Shown: positions 44,083 to 52,728 of the stretch, in pieces
How positions within the stretch are numbered: the stretch's first letter is position 1
How the letters are laid out: every line of letters begins with the position of its first letter
NCBI RefSeq assembly: GCF_036169555.1
Contig: NZ_CP108032.1
Location: forward strand, 3,720,001-3,784,000
Direction: 5' to 3'
Length of the DNA: 64,000 nt
Source of the DNA: Streptomyces sp. NBC_00306
GTDB taxonomy: Bacteria; Actinomycetota; Actinomycetes; Streptomycetales; Streptomycetaceae
Program-made: the position numbers and the translations under genes
The notes under the pieces: model-generated
Seen by the model: only the letters and a program-made list of their open reading frames with translations
Database searches by the model: none
Told to the model about the DNA's origin: nothing

Positions 44083-45696
44083 TCAGCGGTCCGCCTGCAC
44101 CCGCGACGCCGTGTCCGTCTCCTCCGTCACCCGCGTGCCCGGGTGCAGCAGCGAGCACACGAACGCGATGGCGAGCGCGATGGCCATGCCGTAGAACACG
44201 TACTGGTTGGCCTCGGCGAAGTCCATCCGGATGGCGTTCATCGAGTCGCGCATGGCCGTCGCGATCGGCCCGTCGCCGGTCGGTGTCTTCGCGTCCGGGT
44301 TGCCGGTGACCGCCTCGGCGACATTGCGGGCCGCGTCCCGTGCGGGGCCGTCCGGTACGCCCTTGGCCTGGAGCGTCTCCATGACCTTGTCGGTGGTGAC
44401 ATGGGTGAGGATCGTGCCGAAGACCGCCATGCCCACCGCCGCCGCGAAGTTGCGCACGGTCTGGGTGATGCCGGTGACCTCGCCGTACGAGGCGTTGATC
44501 GACCGGTTGACGGCGTCCGTCGAGGCCGGAGCGAGCAGAAAGCCGATGCCCGCGCCGGCGAGCGCTGCGTACAACCACTGGTCGTGCATCGAAAGGTTCG
44601 TCAGTTCGCCCGCCCACAGCCAGAATCCGACGGCGCCGAGCGCGGTGCCCAGTTTCATCGCGGGCCGCGCGCCGCGTTTGTCGAGGATGCGGCCGCCCCA
44701 CTGGGACGCGATGCCGAAGCCGATGAAGAAGTAGAGAAGGAACAGCGCGGCCTGGTTCGGCGAGGCGCTCAGCGAGACCTGCGCGTACACCGAGGCGAAG
44801 AAGAACACCGGGACGAAGGCGAGCATCGCGAAGAAGAGGACGGCCGAGTCGACGCTGAACGCCTTGTCGCGGAAGACCTGGAGCTTGATGAGCGGTTCCT
44901 CGACGCGGAGTTCGTAGGCGCAGAACACGACCAGCACGGCGATGCCGCCGATGATGCAGGCCCAGGTGGCGACGCTGCCCCAGCCCCACGCGGACGCCTG
45001 CTCAAGGCCGAGCACGCTCAGCCCCATGCCGGCGGCGACGAGGACGGCGCCGGGCACGTCGAGGCGTTCGGGTCGCTTCTGGTTGGGGATACGGGCGTAC
45101 GCCGTGAGGACGAGGGCGATGATCGCGACGGGCACGTTGACCCAGAAGATCGCGCGCCACGTCCAGTCGGTGAGCCAGCCACCGAGGAGCGGGCCGAGCG
45201 CGGTCAGCGCACCGGACAGACCGAAGAACAGCGCGAGGGCCCGGCCGCGCTTCTCCACCGGGAAGACCGCGACGACGACGGCGAGCGCGGCGGGGAACAT
45301 CAGGGCGGCGCCCAGGCCTTGGGTGGCCCGGAAGACGATGAGCCAGCTCTGGGCGAAGCTGTCGTCGGGGACGCAGCCGCAGAGCACGGAGGAAATGACG
45401 AAGATCAGGGTGCCGATCACCATCATCCGGCGGTGGCCGAGGATGTCGGCGAGCCGGCCGCCGAGGGCGAAGAACGCGGCCAGGGACAGCAGATAGGCGT
45501 TGACGACCCATTGCACGCCCGAGGTGGAGAGGTCGAGTTCGTCCACGATGCTCGGGGCGGCGATGGCCACGATGGTCTGGTCGATGAACGTCATCGACAC
45601 CGCGAACAGCATCGCGGCGAGGGCAACGGTCTGATTGGGCCCGGCGGCTCCGGAAGCGGCCGTCCCGGGCACAGAACTCCCCGTTTTGTCGCTCAT
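44083..45696 (-). CDS. DHA2-type MFS drug exporter (EmrB/QacA family)
   Basis: A 537-residue transporter with about 14 helices. The helix-1 motif DQTIVAIAAPSIVDEL and the helix 2-3 loop GGRLADILGHRRMMVIG are diagnostic. Helix 5 holds FGLSGALTALGPLLGGWLTDWTWRAIFWVNVP, the antiporter motif C region. A 60-residue loop before the last helix (TDKVMETLQAKGVPDG) is outside. It should export hydrophobic compounds by proton antiport. No regulator gene is adjacent, and the substrate is unknown. Confidence 0.92.
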   Translation of the reverse strand: MSDKTGSSVPGTAASGAAGPNQTVALAAMLFAVSMTFIDQTIVAIAAPSIVDELDLSTSGVQWVVNAYLLSLAAFFALGGRLADILGHRRMMVIGTLIFVISSVLCGCVPDDSFAQSWLIVFRATQGLGAALMFPAALAVVVAVFPVEKRGRALALFFGLSGALTALGPLLGGWLTDWTWRAIFWVNVPVAIIALVLTAYARIPNQKRPERLDVPGAVLVAAGMGLSVLGLEQASAWGWGSVATWACIIGGIAVLVVFCAYELRVEEPLIKLQVFRDKAFSVDSAVLFFAMLAFVPVFFFASVYAQVSLSASPNQAALFLLYFFIGFGIASQWGGRILDKRGARPAMKLGTALGAVGFWLWAGELTNLSMHDQWLYAALAGAGIGFLLAPASTDAVNRSINASYGEVTGITQTVRNFAAAVGMAVFGTILTHVTTDKVMETLQAKGVPDGPARDAARNVAEAVTGNPDAKTPTGDGPIATAMRDSMNAIRMDFAEANQYVFYGMAIALAIAFVCSLLHPGTRVTEETDTASRVQADR

Positions 45697-45760
45697 GGTG
45701 GGATTCTCCCCCTCCCCGGGGTGTCCCGCACGCCCGGGGAGAGGGAGGGAACAGGGGCGA

Positions 45761-47491
45761 CTACGAGTGCAGAGCGCGCTGCGCCTGATGCAGATTGCGC
45801 GGCTGCACGCCACCCGGGGCGCCGTACGCCTCCAGACGGGAGTGCAGTTCTCCGGTGAAGTCGGGTACGTCCGTCTGGTCGAACTCGCGGACCGTGGAGA
45901 TGGCGACGGTCGCGCTGTACGGGGCGATTTGGTCGATCTTGATCAGACCGGCGCGTTCGTTGGTGACGGTGACGTTCCAGTGGGTGAACCGGGCGCCGTA
46001 GAGCGGGCCCGCGCTGGCGTCGCCGCCGTGCCGGCCGTCGTTGTTCACCGTGATCTCGGTGCGGACGTTGGCGAACGGCATCCCGCGGTGGGTGTCGAAG
46101 GTGCCCATGTCCATCCGGCCGCGCGACCAGACGTTGTAGCTGGAGAGCCCTTCGACGTTGATGCCGTGCAACTGGGTGCCGGCCGGGGCCGGGACCGTGC
46201 GCGGGGCGATGGTGAAGTCCTCGACGAGGTTGTCGTGCGAGCCCTCGCGGCAGAAGTACGGGTGGTGGGAGCCGCGGCCCTCGACCCGCGTACGGCGCAG
46301 TGTGCAGGCGGACGCGGCGACCAGGCCGAACCCGTTGTCCGCGTGACGGACCGTGATGTCGTCGGCCCAGCAGTCGTACGCGCACTGGAAGGTGACGCCG
46401 TTGTAGCCCTTGTCGAGCAGATGCGGGGACTGCGGGGTCTCCACCGCCTCCAGGGTGAGCCCCTCGACGCCCGAGTCGGTGAGCGGCGTGACCGGTGCGA
46501 CGAGCCGGGGGTCCCACTCCGGGCGCAGGTCGAGCGGCAGAGGGCGCTCGAACGTGACCCTGTTCCGCTTGACCGAGGTGATGCGGACCGGCCACTCGTA
46601 CGGGACGTAGCTGGTCAGCTTGGTCTTGTCGTCCCAGAAGTACGCCTCGGGGCCGGGGCCGTCGCCGGCCATGTGCTCCAGCAGCGTGTGCTGGGCGTCG
46701 TCCGCGATGCGCAGCAGGACGAGCTGGCCGCGGCGCAGTTTGCGGGTGTCGGGGACGGTCACGGTCCAGTCGCCGCGCTTGGCGGCGCGGACGGTGGCGA
46801 GGGTGCGCCACTCGTCGCGCTGGTTGCCGGTCCAGCCCTCGAAGGGCCAGTCCTTGGCCTTGATCGCATCGACGAGGCTGTCCCAACGCCCGCTCGGGCA
46901 GAGCCAGATGAGACCGCCCGCCCAGGACCAGGAGGACTTGTCGCCGCCGTAGCGACTGCCGTACGGGCCGATGAGCTCGGTGAGGTTCTTGGTGGCGAGC
47001 AGCTTGGTGCGGGTGCTGCCGGCGCCCTTGAGGACGACGTTGCTGTGGCCGATGCGGATGACGTCGTCGATGCGGTAGGTGCCGGGGGGTATGCGGACGG
47101 TGCCGCCGCCGCGCTTGCCGACGGCGGCGAGGGCGCGGTTGATGGCGGGGGCGGCGTCGGCGGAACCGTCGGGCTCGGCGCCGAAGTCGAGGACATCGAC
47201 GGTTCGCGTGGGTGCGTCCTGCTTGGGTGCGTCCTGCTTGGGCGCGTGGTGGTCACCGCGGTGGCGGCCGGCGCGGCCGATGTAGGGGATCTGGGGGTGG
47301 TCGAAGGGGTTGCGGCGGTACTCGCGCCAGAGGGAGGAGGGGGCGGCGGCGGCCGGCTGGGGGTGGAGGTGGCGGGCGGCGGCGCGGGCGGTGCCGCCGA
47401 GGAGGGTGCCGCTGGTGGCACAGGCTGCTGCAACGGCGGTGGCACTGCCGAGCAGAGTGCGTCTGCTGATGGGGCGCTGACCGGTCTCCAT
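45761..47491 (-). CDS. Tat-exported right-handed beta-helix protein (pectate-lyase-3-like)
   Basis: A 576-residue secreted protein. The twin-arginine signal ISRRTLLGSATAVAAACA occupies the first 30 residues. After a Pro/His-rich linker the pectate_lyase_3 pattern begins: TVDVLDFGAEPDGSADAAPAINRALAAVG, GGGTVRIPPGTYRIDDVIRIGHSNVVLKGAGS. The remainder consists of parallel beta-helix coils (DITVRHADNGFGLVAASACTL, NLVEDFTIAP). The family includes polysaccharide lyases and glycoside hydrolases, and the substrate is unknown. The ATG at 47491 is chosen because it directly precedes the Tat signal. Confidence 0.87.
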   Translation of the reverse strand: METGQRPISRRTLLGSATAVAAACATSGTLLGGTARAAARHLHPQPAAAAPSSLWREYRRNPFDHPQIPYIGRAGRHRGDHHAPKQDAPKQDAPTRTVDVLDFGAEPDGSADAAPAINRALAAVGKRGGGTVRIPPGTYRIDDVIRIGHSNVVLKGAGSTRTKLLATKNLTELIGPYGSRYGGDKSSWSWAGGLIWLCPSGRWDSLVDAIKAKDWPFEGWTGNQRDEWRTLATVRAAKRGDWTVTVPDTRKLRRGQLVLLRIADDAQHTLLEHMAGDGPGPEAYFWDDKTKLTSYVPYEWPVRITSVKRNRVTFERPLPLDLRPEWDPRLVAPVTPLTDSGVEGLTLEAVETPQSPHLLDKGYNGVTFQCAYDCWADDITVRHADNGFGLVAASACTLRRTRVEGRGSHHPYFCREGSHDNLVEDFTIAPRTVPAPAGTQLHGINVEGLSSYNVWSRGRMDMGTFDTHRGMPFANVRTEITVNNDGRHGGDASAGPLYGARFTHWNVTVTNERAGLIKIDQIAPYSATVAISTVREFDQTDVPDFTGELHSRLEAYGAPGGVQPRNLHQAQRALHS

Positions 47492-48450
47492 GAGCTCGCC
47501 TTCCACGGATGTGAACCACGTTCATGTGGGTGTTGGCGGTGAGCATGCCATGGGGGTGCGGGGTGCGGAAGGGGGTGTGCGGGGGGTGTTGGTCGGGGGC
47601 TGGTGCTGTGCGGGCGCTTGAGGCGGGCCCGGGTTCTTGAGCCTCGGGTCCTTGCCGGGCGTCGGGTGCGGGGGCAGCCCGGGGGCGTCGGGTCCTTGTC
47701 CCGCGTCGGGTCCGGGGGCCCTCCGGGCTCGACTCCTCGGGGTCGGCGGCGCACAGGTCCCTTGCATCAAGCACCCAGGTTTTACCGCCGATCCCCTGCG
47801 GGGACGACCCTGCACGCCCCCTGCATGCGGTCGAGGACGCACCCCGTTGATCCGCACCCGGAAGCGAACCCGAGCCTGTCCGGGGCAGCCGATGAGATGC
47901 GGCACGAAGCTGCCGCAGGCGGCGGGCGCTTGAGCCTCGGGTCCTTGTCCCGCGTCGGGTCCGGGGGCCCTCCGGGCTCGACTCCTCGGGGTCGGCGGCA
48001 TACAGGTTCCCTGCATCGAGCACCCAGGTTTTACCGCCGATCCCCTGCGGGGACGACCCTGCACGCCCCCTGCATGCGGTCGAGGACGCACCCCGTTGAT
48101 CCGCACCCGGAAGCGAACCCGAGCCTGCCCGGGGCAGCAGGTGGGATGCGGCACGAAGCTGCCGCTAGGGGGCGTGGGGCGCAGCCCCGCTGAATCCCCT
48201 CTTCACCCGCACCGAACAGGTGCATGCGGCCCGGGTCCTTGTCCGACGTCGGGCGCGAGACGCACCCCGTTGCCGTGCGGGCACGCGCGACCCGAGCCGG
48301 TTCGGGGCAGTGAATGGGCGGGGGCGCGAAGCTGCCGGACCCGTACCGGACAGGTGTCGGCCGGCACTCGCGGCGCGAAGCTGGCGCGCTGAGCGGGGCG
48401 TGGGCGCCGGCCCCAAAACCCTTTGGACCGCACCCCCGTCGCGCGGGGAA
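47492..48450. other. 959-base gene-free intergenic block rich in repeats
   Basis: The space between the beta-helix gene and ybjN contains no credible gene. Frames crossing it are open on both strands only because of high GC, and they contain the same repeated peptide twice. It holds the 249-base direct repeats listed separately, a decayed third copy near 48234-48335 (GGGTCCTTGTCCGACGTCGG, then CGCACCCCGTTG and CGCGAAGCTGCC), and fragments related to the repeat start near 47635-47690. Confidence 0.7.
47688..48168. repeat. Long direct repeat, two copies with 249-bp period
   Basis: Copy 1 begins at 47688 (TCGGGTCCTTGTCCCGCGTC) and copy 2 at 47937, each about 230 bases and nearly identical; differences include CTTGCATCAAG versus CCTGCATCGAG and GAGCCTGTC versus GAGCCTGCC. 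Shared inner landmarks are CAGGTTTTACCGCCGATCCC, CCCCTGCGGGG (a small hairpin), CTGCATGCGGTCGAGGACGC and CGGCACGAAGCTGCCGC. No transposase is linked. Confidence 0.88.
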
Positions 48451-48945
48451 CTACCCCTTGCCGGTCAGGTTCGTGAACGCGTCCAGGTTGCGCGTCGACT
48501 CCCCCCGCGACACCCTCCACGCGTACTCCTTGCGGATCGCGCTCGCGAAGCCCAGCTCCAGCAGCGTGTTGAACGCGCCGTCCGACGCCTCCAGGACCGA
48601 GCCCAGGAGGCGGTCCAGTTCCTCCGGGGTGATCACGGAGAGCGGGAGCGTGCCCGTCAGGTAGATGTCGCCGAGGGTGTCGATCGCGTAGCTCACCCCG
48701 TACAGCTTCAGATTCCGTTCGAGCAGCCAGCGGTGGACCGCCGCGTCGTTCTCGTCGGGGTGGCGGATCACGAACGCGTTCACCGACAGGGCGTGCTTGC
48801 CGACCCGCAGGGAGCAGGTCGTCGACAGCTTGCGGGTGCCGGGGAGTTGGACCACGTACGTGCCGGGTGCCGGGTTCTCCCACGCGAGGTCCGCGTCGCC
48901 CAGGGTCTTCTCGATGATCTCCGCGGCCTGCCGTAGGTCAGCCAT
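48451..48945 (-). CDS. YbjN-domain protein, secretion-chaperone fold
   Basis: A 164-residue cytoplasmic protein of the YbjN family, with a fold like type III secretion chaperones. Features are DLRQAAEIIEKTLGDADLAWE, CSLRVGKHALSVNAFVIRHPDE, RWLLERNLKLYGVSYAIDTLGDIYLTG and EELDRLLGSVLEASDGAFNTLLELG. Its start overlaps the mshA stop by eight bases, so it is translationally coupled to mycothiol synthesis, an arrangement common in actinobacteria. The role is not established. Confidence 0.87.
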   Translation of the reverse strand: MADLRQAAEIIEKTLGDADLAWENPAPGTYVVQLPGTRKLSTTCSLRVGKHALSVNAFVIRHPDENDAAVHRWLLERNLKLYGVSYAIDTLGDIYLTGTLPLSVITPEELDRLLGSVLEASDGAFNTLLELGFASAIRKEYAWRVSRGESTRNLDAFTNLTGKG

Positions 48946-50278
48946 GGTGCGAGCGTACCCGCCGGCGGTGTTCGTACATCGCCGCCGTGTAGACGTCGGC
49001 CGTCGCCGATGCCGCGGTGTCCCAGCCGAAGGACTCCGCGTGGCGGGCCGCCGCCGCGCCCATGCGTCCCGCGAGGTCCTTGTCCGCCAGCAGGCGGTGC
49101 AGCGCCTGCGCGTAGTCGGCCGGGTCGTGGCCGGGGATCAGGAGGCCGGTGATCTCGTCGCGTACGGCGACCGGAAGGCCGCCGACCTCCGCCGCGATCA
49201 CCGGCGTGCCGGTGGCCTGCGCCTCGATGGCGACGAGGCCGAAGGACTCGCTGTAGGAGGGCATGACCAGGGTGGACGCGGCCCGGAACCAGTCCGCGAG
49301 GGTGTCCTGGCCGACCGGCGGGTGGAAGTGGACGACGTCCGCGATGCCGAGGCGCGCGGCCAGTTTCTGGAGGCCTTCGGGCTTGGCGAGGCCGCTGCCC
49401 GAGGGGCCGCCGACGATGGGGACGTAGACCTTCGAGCGCAGCGAGGGCTCGCGGTCCAGGAGGAGTGCCACCGCGCGCAGCAGGATGTCGGGGGCCTTCA
49501 GGGGCTGGATGCGGCCCGCGAAGAGGGGGACGAAAGCGCCCTGCGGCACCCCGAGGCGGGCGCGCGCGGGTCCGCGGCCGTCCAGCGGACGGAAGCGGTC
49601 CAGGTTCACGCCGGGGTGGACGACCGCGACCTTCGCCGGGTCCGCGTCGTAGAACCGGACGAGTTCGTCCGCCTCCTCCGCGGTGTTCGCGATCAGACGG
49701 TCCGCCGCGTCGACGATCTGGGTCTCGCCGATGACGCGGGAGGCGGGCTCGGGTGTGTCGCCGTCGGCCAGCGCCGCGTTCTTGACCTTGGCCATGGTGT
49801 GCATGGCGTGCACCAGGGGGACGCCCCAGCGTTCGGCGGCGAGCCAGCCGACGTGGCCGGAGAGCCAGTAGTGGGAGTGCACGAGGTCGTAGTAGCCGGG
49901 CCGGTGACGCGCCCACGCCTGCATCACGCCGTGGGTGAAGGCACAGAGCTGGCCGGGCAGCTCCTCCTTGGCGAGCCCTTCGTAGGGGCCGGCGTCGACG
50001 TGGCGTACGAGCACACCGGGGGCGAGTTCGACGCGGGGCGCCAGTCCGCCGGTGGTGGCCCGGGTGAAGATCTCGACCTCGATGTTGATCGCGGCGAGCC
50101 GCTTGGCGAGCTCCACGATGTAGACGTTCATACCTCCCGCGTCGCCCGTCCCGGGCTGGTGCAGCGGTGAGGTGTGGACGCTGAGCATCGCGATCCGGCG
50201 CGGCTTGCGCTGGCCGCCGGGGAATCGGATGCGCGGCGTCACCAGGCTGCTGCCGAGGCGGGAGACGTACTGGCTCAC
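48938..50278 (-). CDS. mshA: D-inositol-3-phosphate glycosyltransferase MshA
   Basis: A 446-residue GT4 glycosyltransferase, the first step of mycothiol synthesis, transferring GlcNAc from UDP-GlcNAc to inositol 3-phosphate. The N-terminal acceptor site is SVHTSPLHQPGTGDAGGMNVYIVEL. The C-terminal sugar-nucleotide site has VVHPGVNLDRF, FAGRIQPLKAPDILLRA and the EX7E region in SYSESFGLVAIEAQATGTPV. The GTG at 50278 (MSQYVSRLG) is nine bases after AGGAGG and matches known homologues; an ATG at 50305 would add nine residues. Confidence 0.95.
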   Translation of the reverse strand: MSQYVSRLGSSLVTPRIRFPGGQRKPRRIAMLSVHTSPLHQPGTGDAGGMNVYIVELAKRLAAINIEVEIFTRATTGGLAPRVELAPGVLVRHVDAGPYEGLAKEELPGQLCAFTHGVMQAWARHRPGYYDLVHSHYWLSGHVGWLAAERWGVPLVHAMHTMAKVKNAALADGDTPEPASRVIGETQIVDAADRLIANTAEEADELVRFYDADPAKVAVVHPGVNLDRFRPLDGRGPARARLGVPQGAFVPLFAGRIQPLKAPDILLRAVALLLDREPSLRSKVYVPIVGGPSGSGLAKPEGLQKLAARLGIADVVHFHPPVGQDTLADWFRAASTLVMPSYSESFGLVAIEAQATGTPVIAAEVGGLPVAVRDEITGLLIPGHDPADYAQALHRLLADKDLAGRMGAAAARHAESFGWDTAASATADVYTAAMYEHRRRVRSHHG

Positions 50279-50428
50279 GTCGGTTGTCCTCCTCGATCCG
50301 GGCACGTCAAACAGCGGGCACGGGGCCCTGCCAGCCAGCTACAACAGCGGACTCTTCTCTTCCATTTCCCGCCTCCCCCTGCTTTGCCAAATCATTACCG
50401 TCACCTCGGCGCGTATACCCTCGCTGGC

Positions 50429-51211
50429 ATGACCCGTCCCGTCGGCACCGCGACCCGCGGGACGACCAACCCCAACCGGCTGCGCCGGATGGACCGCTGG
50501 ATCGCCGCCACCCACGGCGCCGCTCTGCGCCGCAGCGAGCGGCCGGTCGCCGTCGACCTCGGATACGGCGCCGCCCCCTGGACCGCCGTCGAACTGCTCC
50601 AGCGGCTGCGTACGGCCGACCCCCGCTGCGAGGTCGTCGGCATCGAGATCGATCCGGCGCGGGTCGCGGCGGCGAAGCCGTACGAACGCGCGGGGCTCAC
50701 GTTCCGGCACGGCGGCTTCGAGGTGCCGGCGGACCGGCCACCCGCGCTGATCCGCGCGGCGAACGTGCTGCGCCAGTACGACGAGGGCGAGGTCGCCGCC
50801 GTCTGGGCCCGGCTGTGCGCGCGCCTCGCGCCCGGCGGTCTGCTCGTCGAGGGCACCTGCGACGAGATCGGACGGCGGCACGTGTGGGTGGCGCTCGGCC
50901 CCGAAGGGCCGCGGACGGTCACCTTCGCGGCCCGGCTGGCCTCCTTGGAGCGCCCCTCGGACCTGGCGGAGCGCCTCCCCAAGGCCCTGATCCACCGCAA
51001 TGTGCCGGGCGAGCCGGTCCACGCCTTCCTGCGCGACTTCGACCGCGCCTGGGCGGCCGCCGCTCCCTACGCCTCGCTCGGCGCGCGGCAGCGCTGGGCC
51101 AGGGCGGTGGGTGAACTGGCGTCCGACTGGCCGCTGTCACAGGACCGGCGGCGGTGGCGGCAGGGGGAAGTCACGGTGAACTGGGCGGCACTGGCACCCA
51201 ATTCCGGGTGA
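50429..51211 (+). CDS. Class I SAM-dependent methyltransferase-like protein
   Basis: A 260-residue cytoplasmic protein. Motif I is AVDLGYGAAPWTAVELLQRL near residues 41-60, with EVVGIEIDPARVAAAKPY as the acidic motif II. ALIRAANVLRQYDEGEV and ARLAPGGLLVEGTCDEIGRR follow in the usual Rossmann order. The C-terminal extension (about 80 residues) is specific to actinobacterial homologues. The substrate is unknown. It is divergent from mshA, with 150 bases between the starts. Confidence 0.85.
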   Translation: MTRPVGTATRGTTNPNRLRRMDRWIAATHGAALRRSERPVAVDLGYGAAPWTAVELLQRLRTADPRCEVVGIEIDPARVAAAKPYERAGLTFRHGGFEVPADRPPALIRAANVLRQYDEGEVAAVWARLCARLAPGGLLVEGTCDEIGRRHVWVALGPEGPRTVTFAARLASLERPSDLAERLPKALIHRNVPGEPVHAFLRDFDRAWAAAAPYASLGARQRWARAVGELASDWPLSQDRRRWRQGEVTVNWAALAPNSG

Positions 51212-51388
51212 AACCTGCGCCCGCGGGGAACGCGCGCACCTGATCGTTCGTCCCTGTGAAGTGGGTGTGATCTCCCGAATGGCTCTGTCGCTTTGACGGA
51301 GGCCGTGGCACCATCGCGACATCACGCACCAAGTTACTGACGGTAAATCAGGTTTCCTGGCCTACGCCCGGGTTACGGAGGGGAAGTC

Positions 51389-52459
51389 GTGAACCGACGC
51401 CACTGTGCCACTGCCGCGATCACTCTGGTCTGCGCTCTGACCGTGCTGGCGTCATCAGGACAGGCTTTCGCCGCCACCGCCGCGCCCGAACCGCCGCCCT
51501 CCGCCGGCGCGCCGGCCGTGCCGAAGAAGACGCTGGAGCAGGTCCGCCTCGAACTCGACACCCTCTACCGGCAGGCGGCGTCCGCGGCGGACGCGTACAA
51601 ACTCGCCGAGGAGAAGGCCGAGAAGCAGTCGGCCGAGATCGTCAGGCTGGCCCAGGAGACCGTCAAGGTCCAGGCGCGCGTCGACGACCTGAAGAACCGC
51701 GCCGGCGCGGCCGCCCGCGCGCAGTACCAGGGCGGCGGGCTGCCGGCCGAGGCGCAGTTGGTCCTCACGGACGACCCGGGCCTCTTCCTCGACGGCATGG
51801 GCCGGATCCGGCAGAGCCAGAAGGCGACCAAGGACCTTCTCGGCGAACTGACCCGGGCACAGGCCGATTTGGCCGCGTACTCGAAGGACGCCAGCGCCCA
51901 CTGGAAGACGCTGGAGGCGCACCGCGTCAAGCAGGCCGCCGCCAAGAAGAAGATCGACGGCAAGATCGCGGCGGCCAAGAAGATAGAGGACCTGCTGGAG
52001 AAGGAGGAGCGCGCGCGCCTTCTCGAGCTGGAACGGCAGGCGGAGTACAAGGCGCAGACCACCTGGCTGAGTTCGGGCGTGCTCAAGGGAATCGGCGGCG
52101 CGGCGACCCAACAGGGCAAGAAGGCGGTGCGGTTCGCCACCGCCCAGATCGGCAAGCCGTACGTCTGGGGCGCCGAGGGCCCGGGTTCGTTCGACTGCTC
52201 GGGACTCACCTCGCAAGCGTGGTCGGCGGCCGGCCGGGGCATCCCGCGCACCTCGCAGGAGCAGTGGCGGCTGCTGCCGCGGATCGACATCAAGGACATG
52301 CGGCCCGGCGATCTGATCATCTACCACGCCGACGCCAGCCATGTCGGGATGTACATCGGCGACGGCGCGATCGTGCACGCCCCGCGCCCCGGGCGGAATG
52401 TGACCCTCGCGGGGGCGGGTTCGATGAAGATTCTCGGAGTCGTACGCCCCGACAAGTGA
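51389..52459 (+). CDS. Secreted NlpC/P60 peptidoglycan endopeptidase
   Basis: A 356-residue exported cell-wall hydrolase. The signal peptide covers residues 1-30 (ending near QAFAATAA). A long coiled coil (about 48-235, with TLEQVRLELDTLYRQAASAADAY and AKKKIDGKIAAAKKIEDLLEKEERARLLELERQ) resembles the regulatory arms of RipA/Cgp-type enzymes. The C-terminal NlpC/P60 domain has catalytic Cys270 in SFDCSGLTSQAW, the His in DASHVGMYIGD and the polar third residue in VHAPRPG. It likely cleaves within peptidoglycan stem peptides. The 177-base upstream gap shows no clear c-di-AMP riboswitch. Confidence 0.93.
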   Translation: MNRRHCATAAITLVCALTVLASSGQAFAATAAPEPPPSAGAPAVPKKTLEQVRLELDTLYRQAASAADAYKLAEEKAEKQSAEIVRLAQETVKVQARVDDLKNRAGAAARAQYQGGGLPAEAQLVLTDDPGLFLDGMGRIRQSQKATKDLLGELTRAQADLAAYSKDASAHWKTLEAHRVKQAAAKKKIDGKIAAAKKIEDLLEKEERARLLELERQAEYKAQTTWLSSGVLKGIGGAATQQGKKAVRFATAQIGKPYVWGAEGPGSFDCSGLTSQAWSAAGRGIPRTSQEQWRLLPRIDIKDMRPGDLIIYHADASHVGMYIGDGAIVHAPRPGRNVTLAGAGSMKILGVVRPDK

Positions 52460-52728
52460 GCACTCGCGGCCGCGTTGCGCCCCGGCACTTGAGCACGTGA
52501 CCTGCGCCACCACCGGGCCCATGGGGCCAACAGGCCCGTCGATCATGCCCAGGGCGTGATGTTCGTCATGGCCCCGGCGTCAACTACCTCCCCATGCGCG
52601 GCATATGCCACCGGCTCTATGTCCTTCGCCATTCCGCTACGGCCGGGGCTACCGCTATGGTCCCCGTCGGGCGGGACGTCGATCGTCGTCCTGCCGCGCC
52701 CTCGGGGGGAGGGAAGGAAACCGAGTCA

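Noticed and set aside
47253..48154. Minus-strand frames of 210-256 codons across the repeat block
   Set aside because: They encode the same peptide twice because of the DNA repeat, overlap the beta-helix gene start and have no ribosome-binding site or family resemblance.
51212..51388. Possible c-di-AMP riboswitch before the NlpC/P60 gene
   Set aside because: Such riboswitches often precede wall hydrolases in actinobacteria, but I could not see the conserved core segments in these 177 bases.
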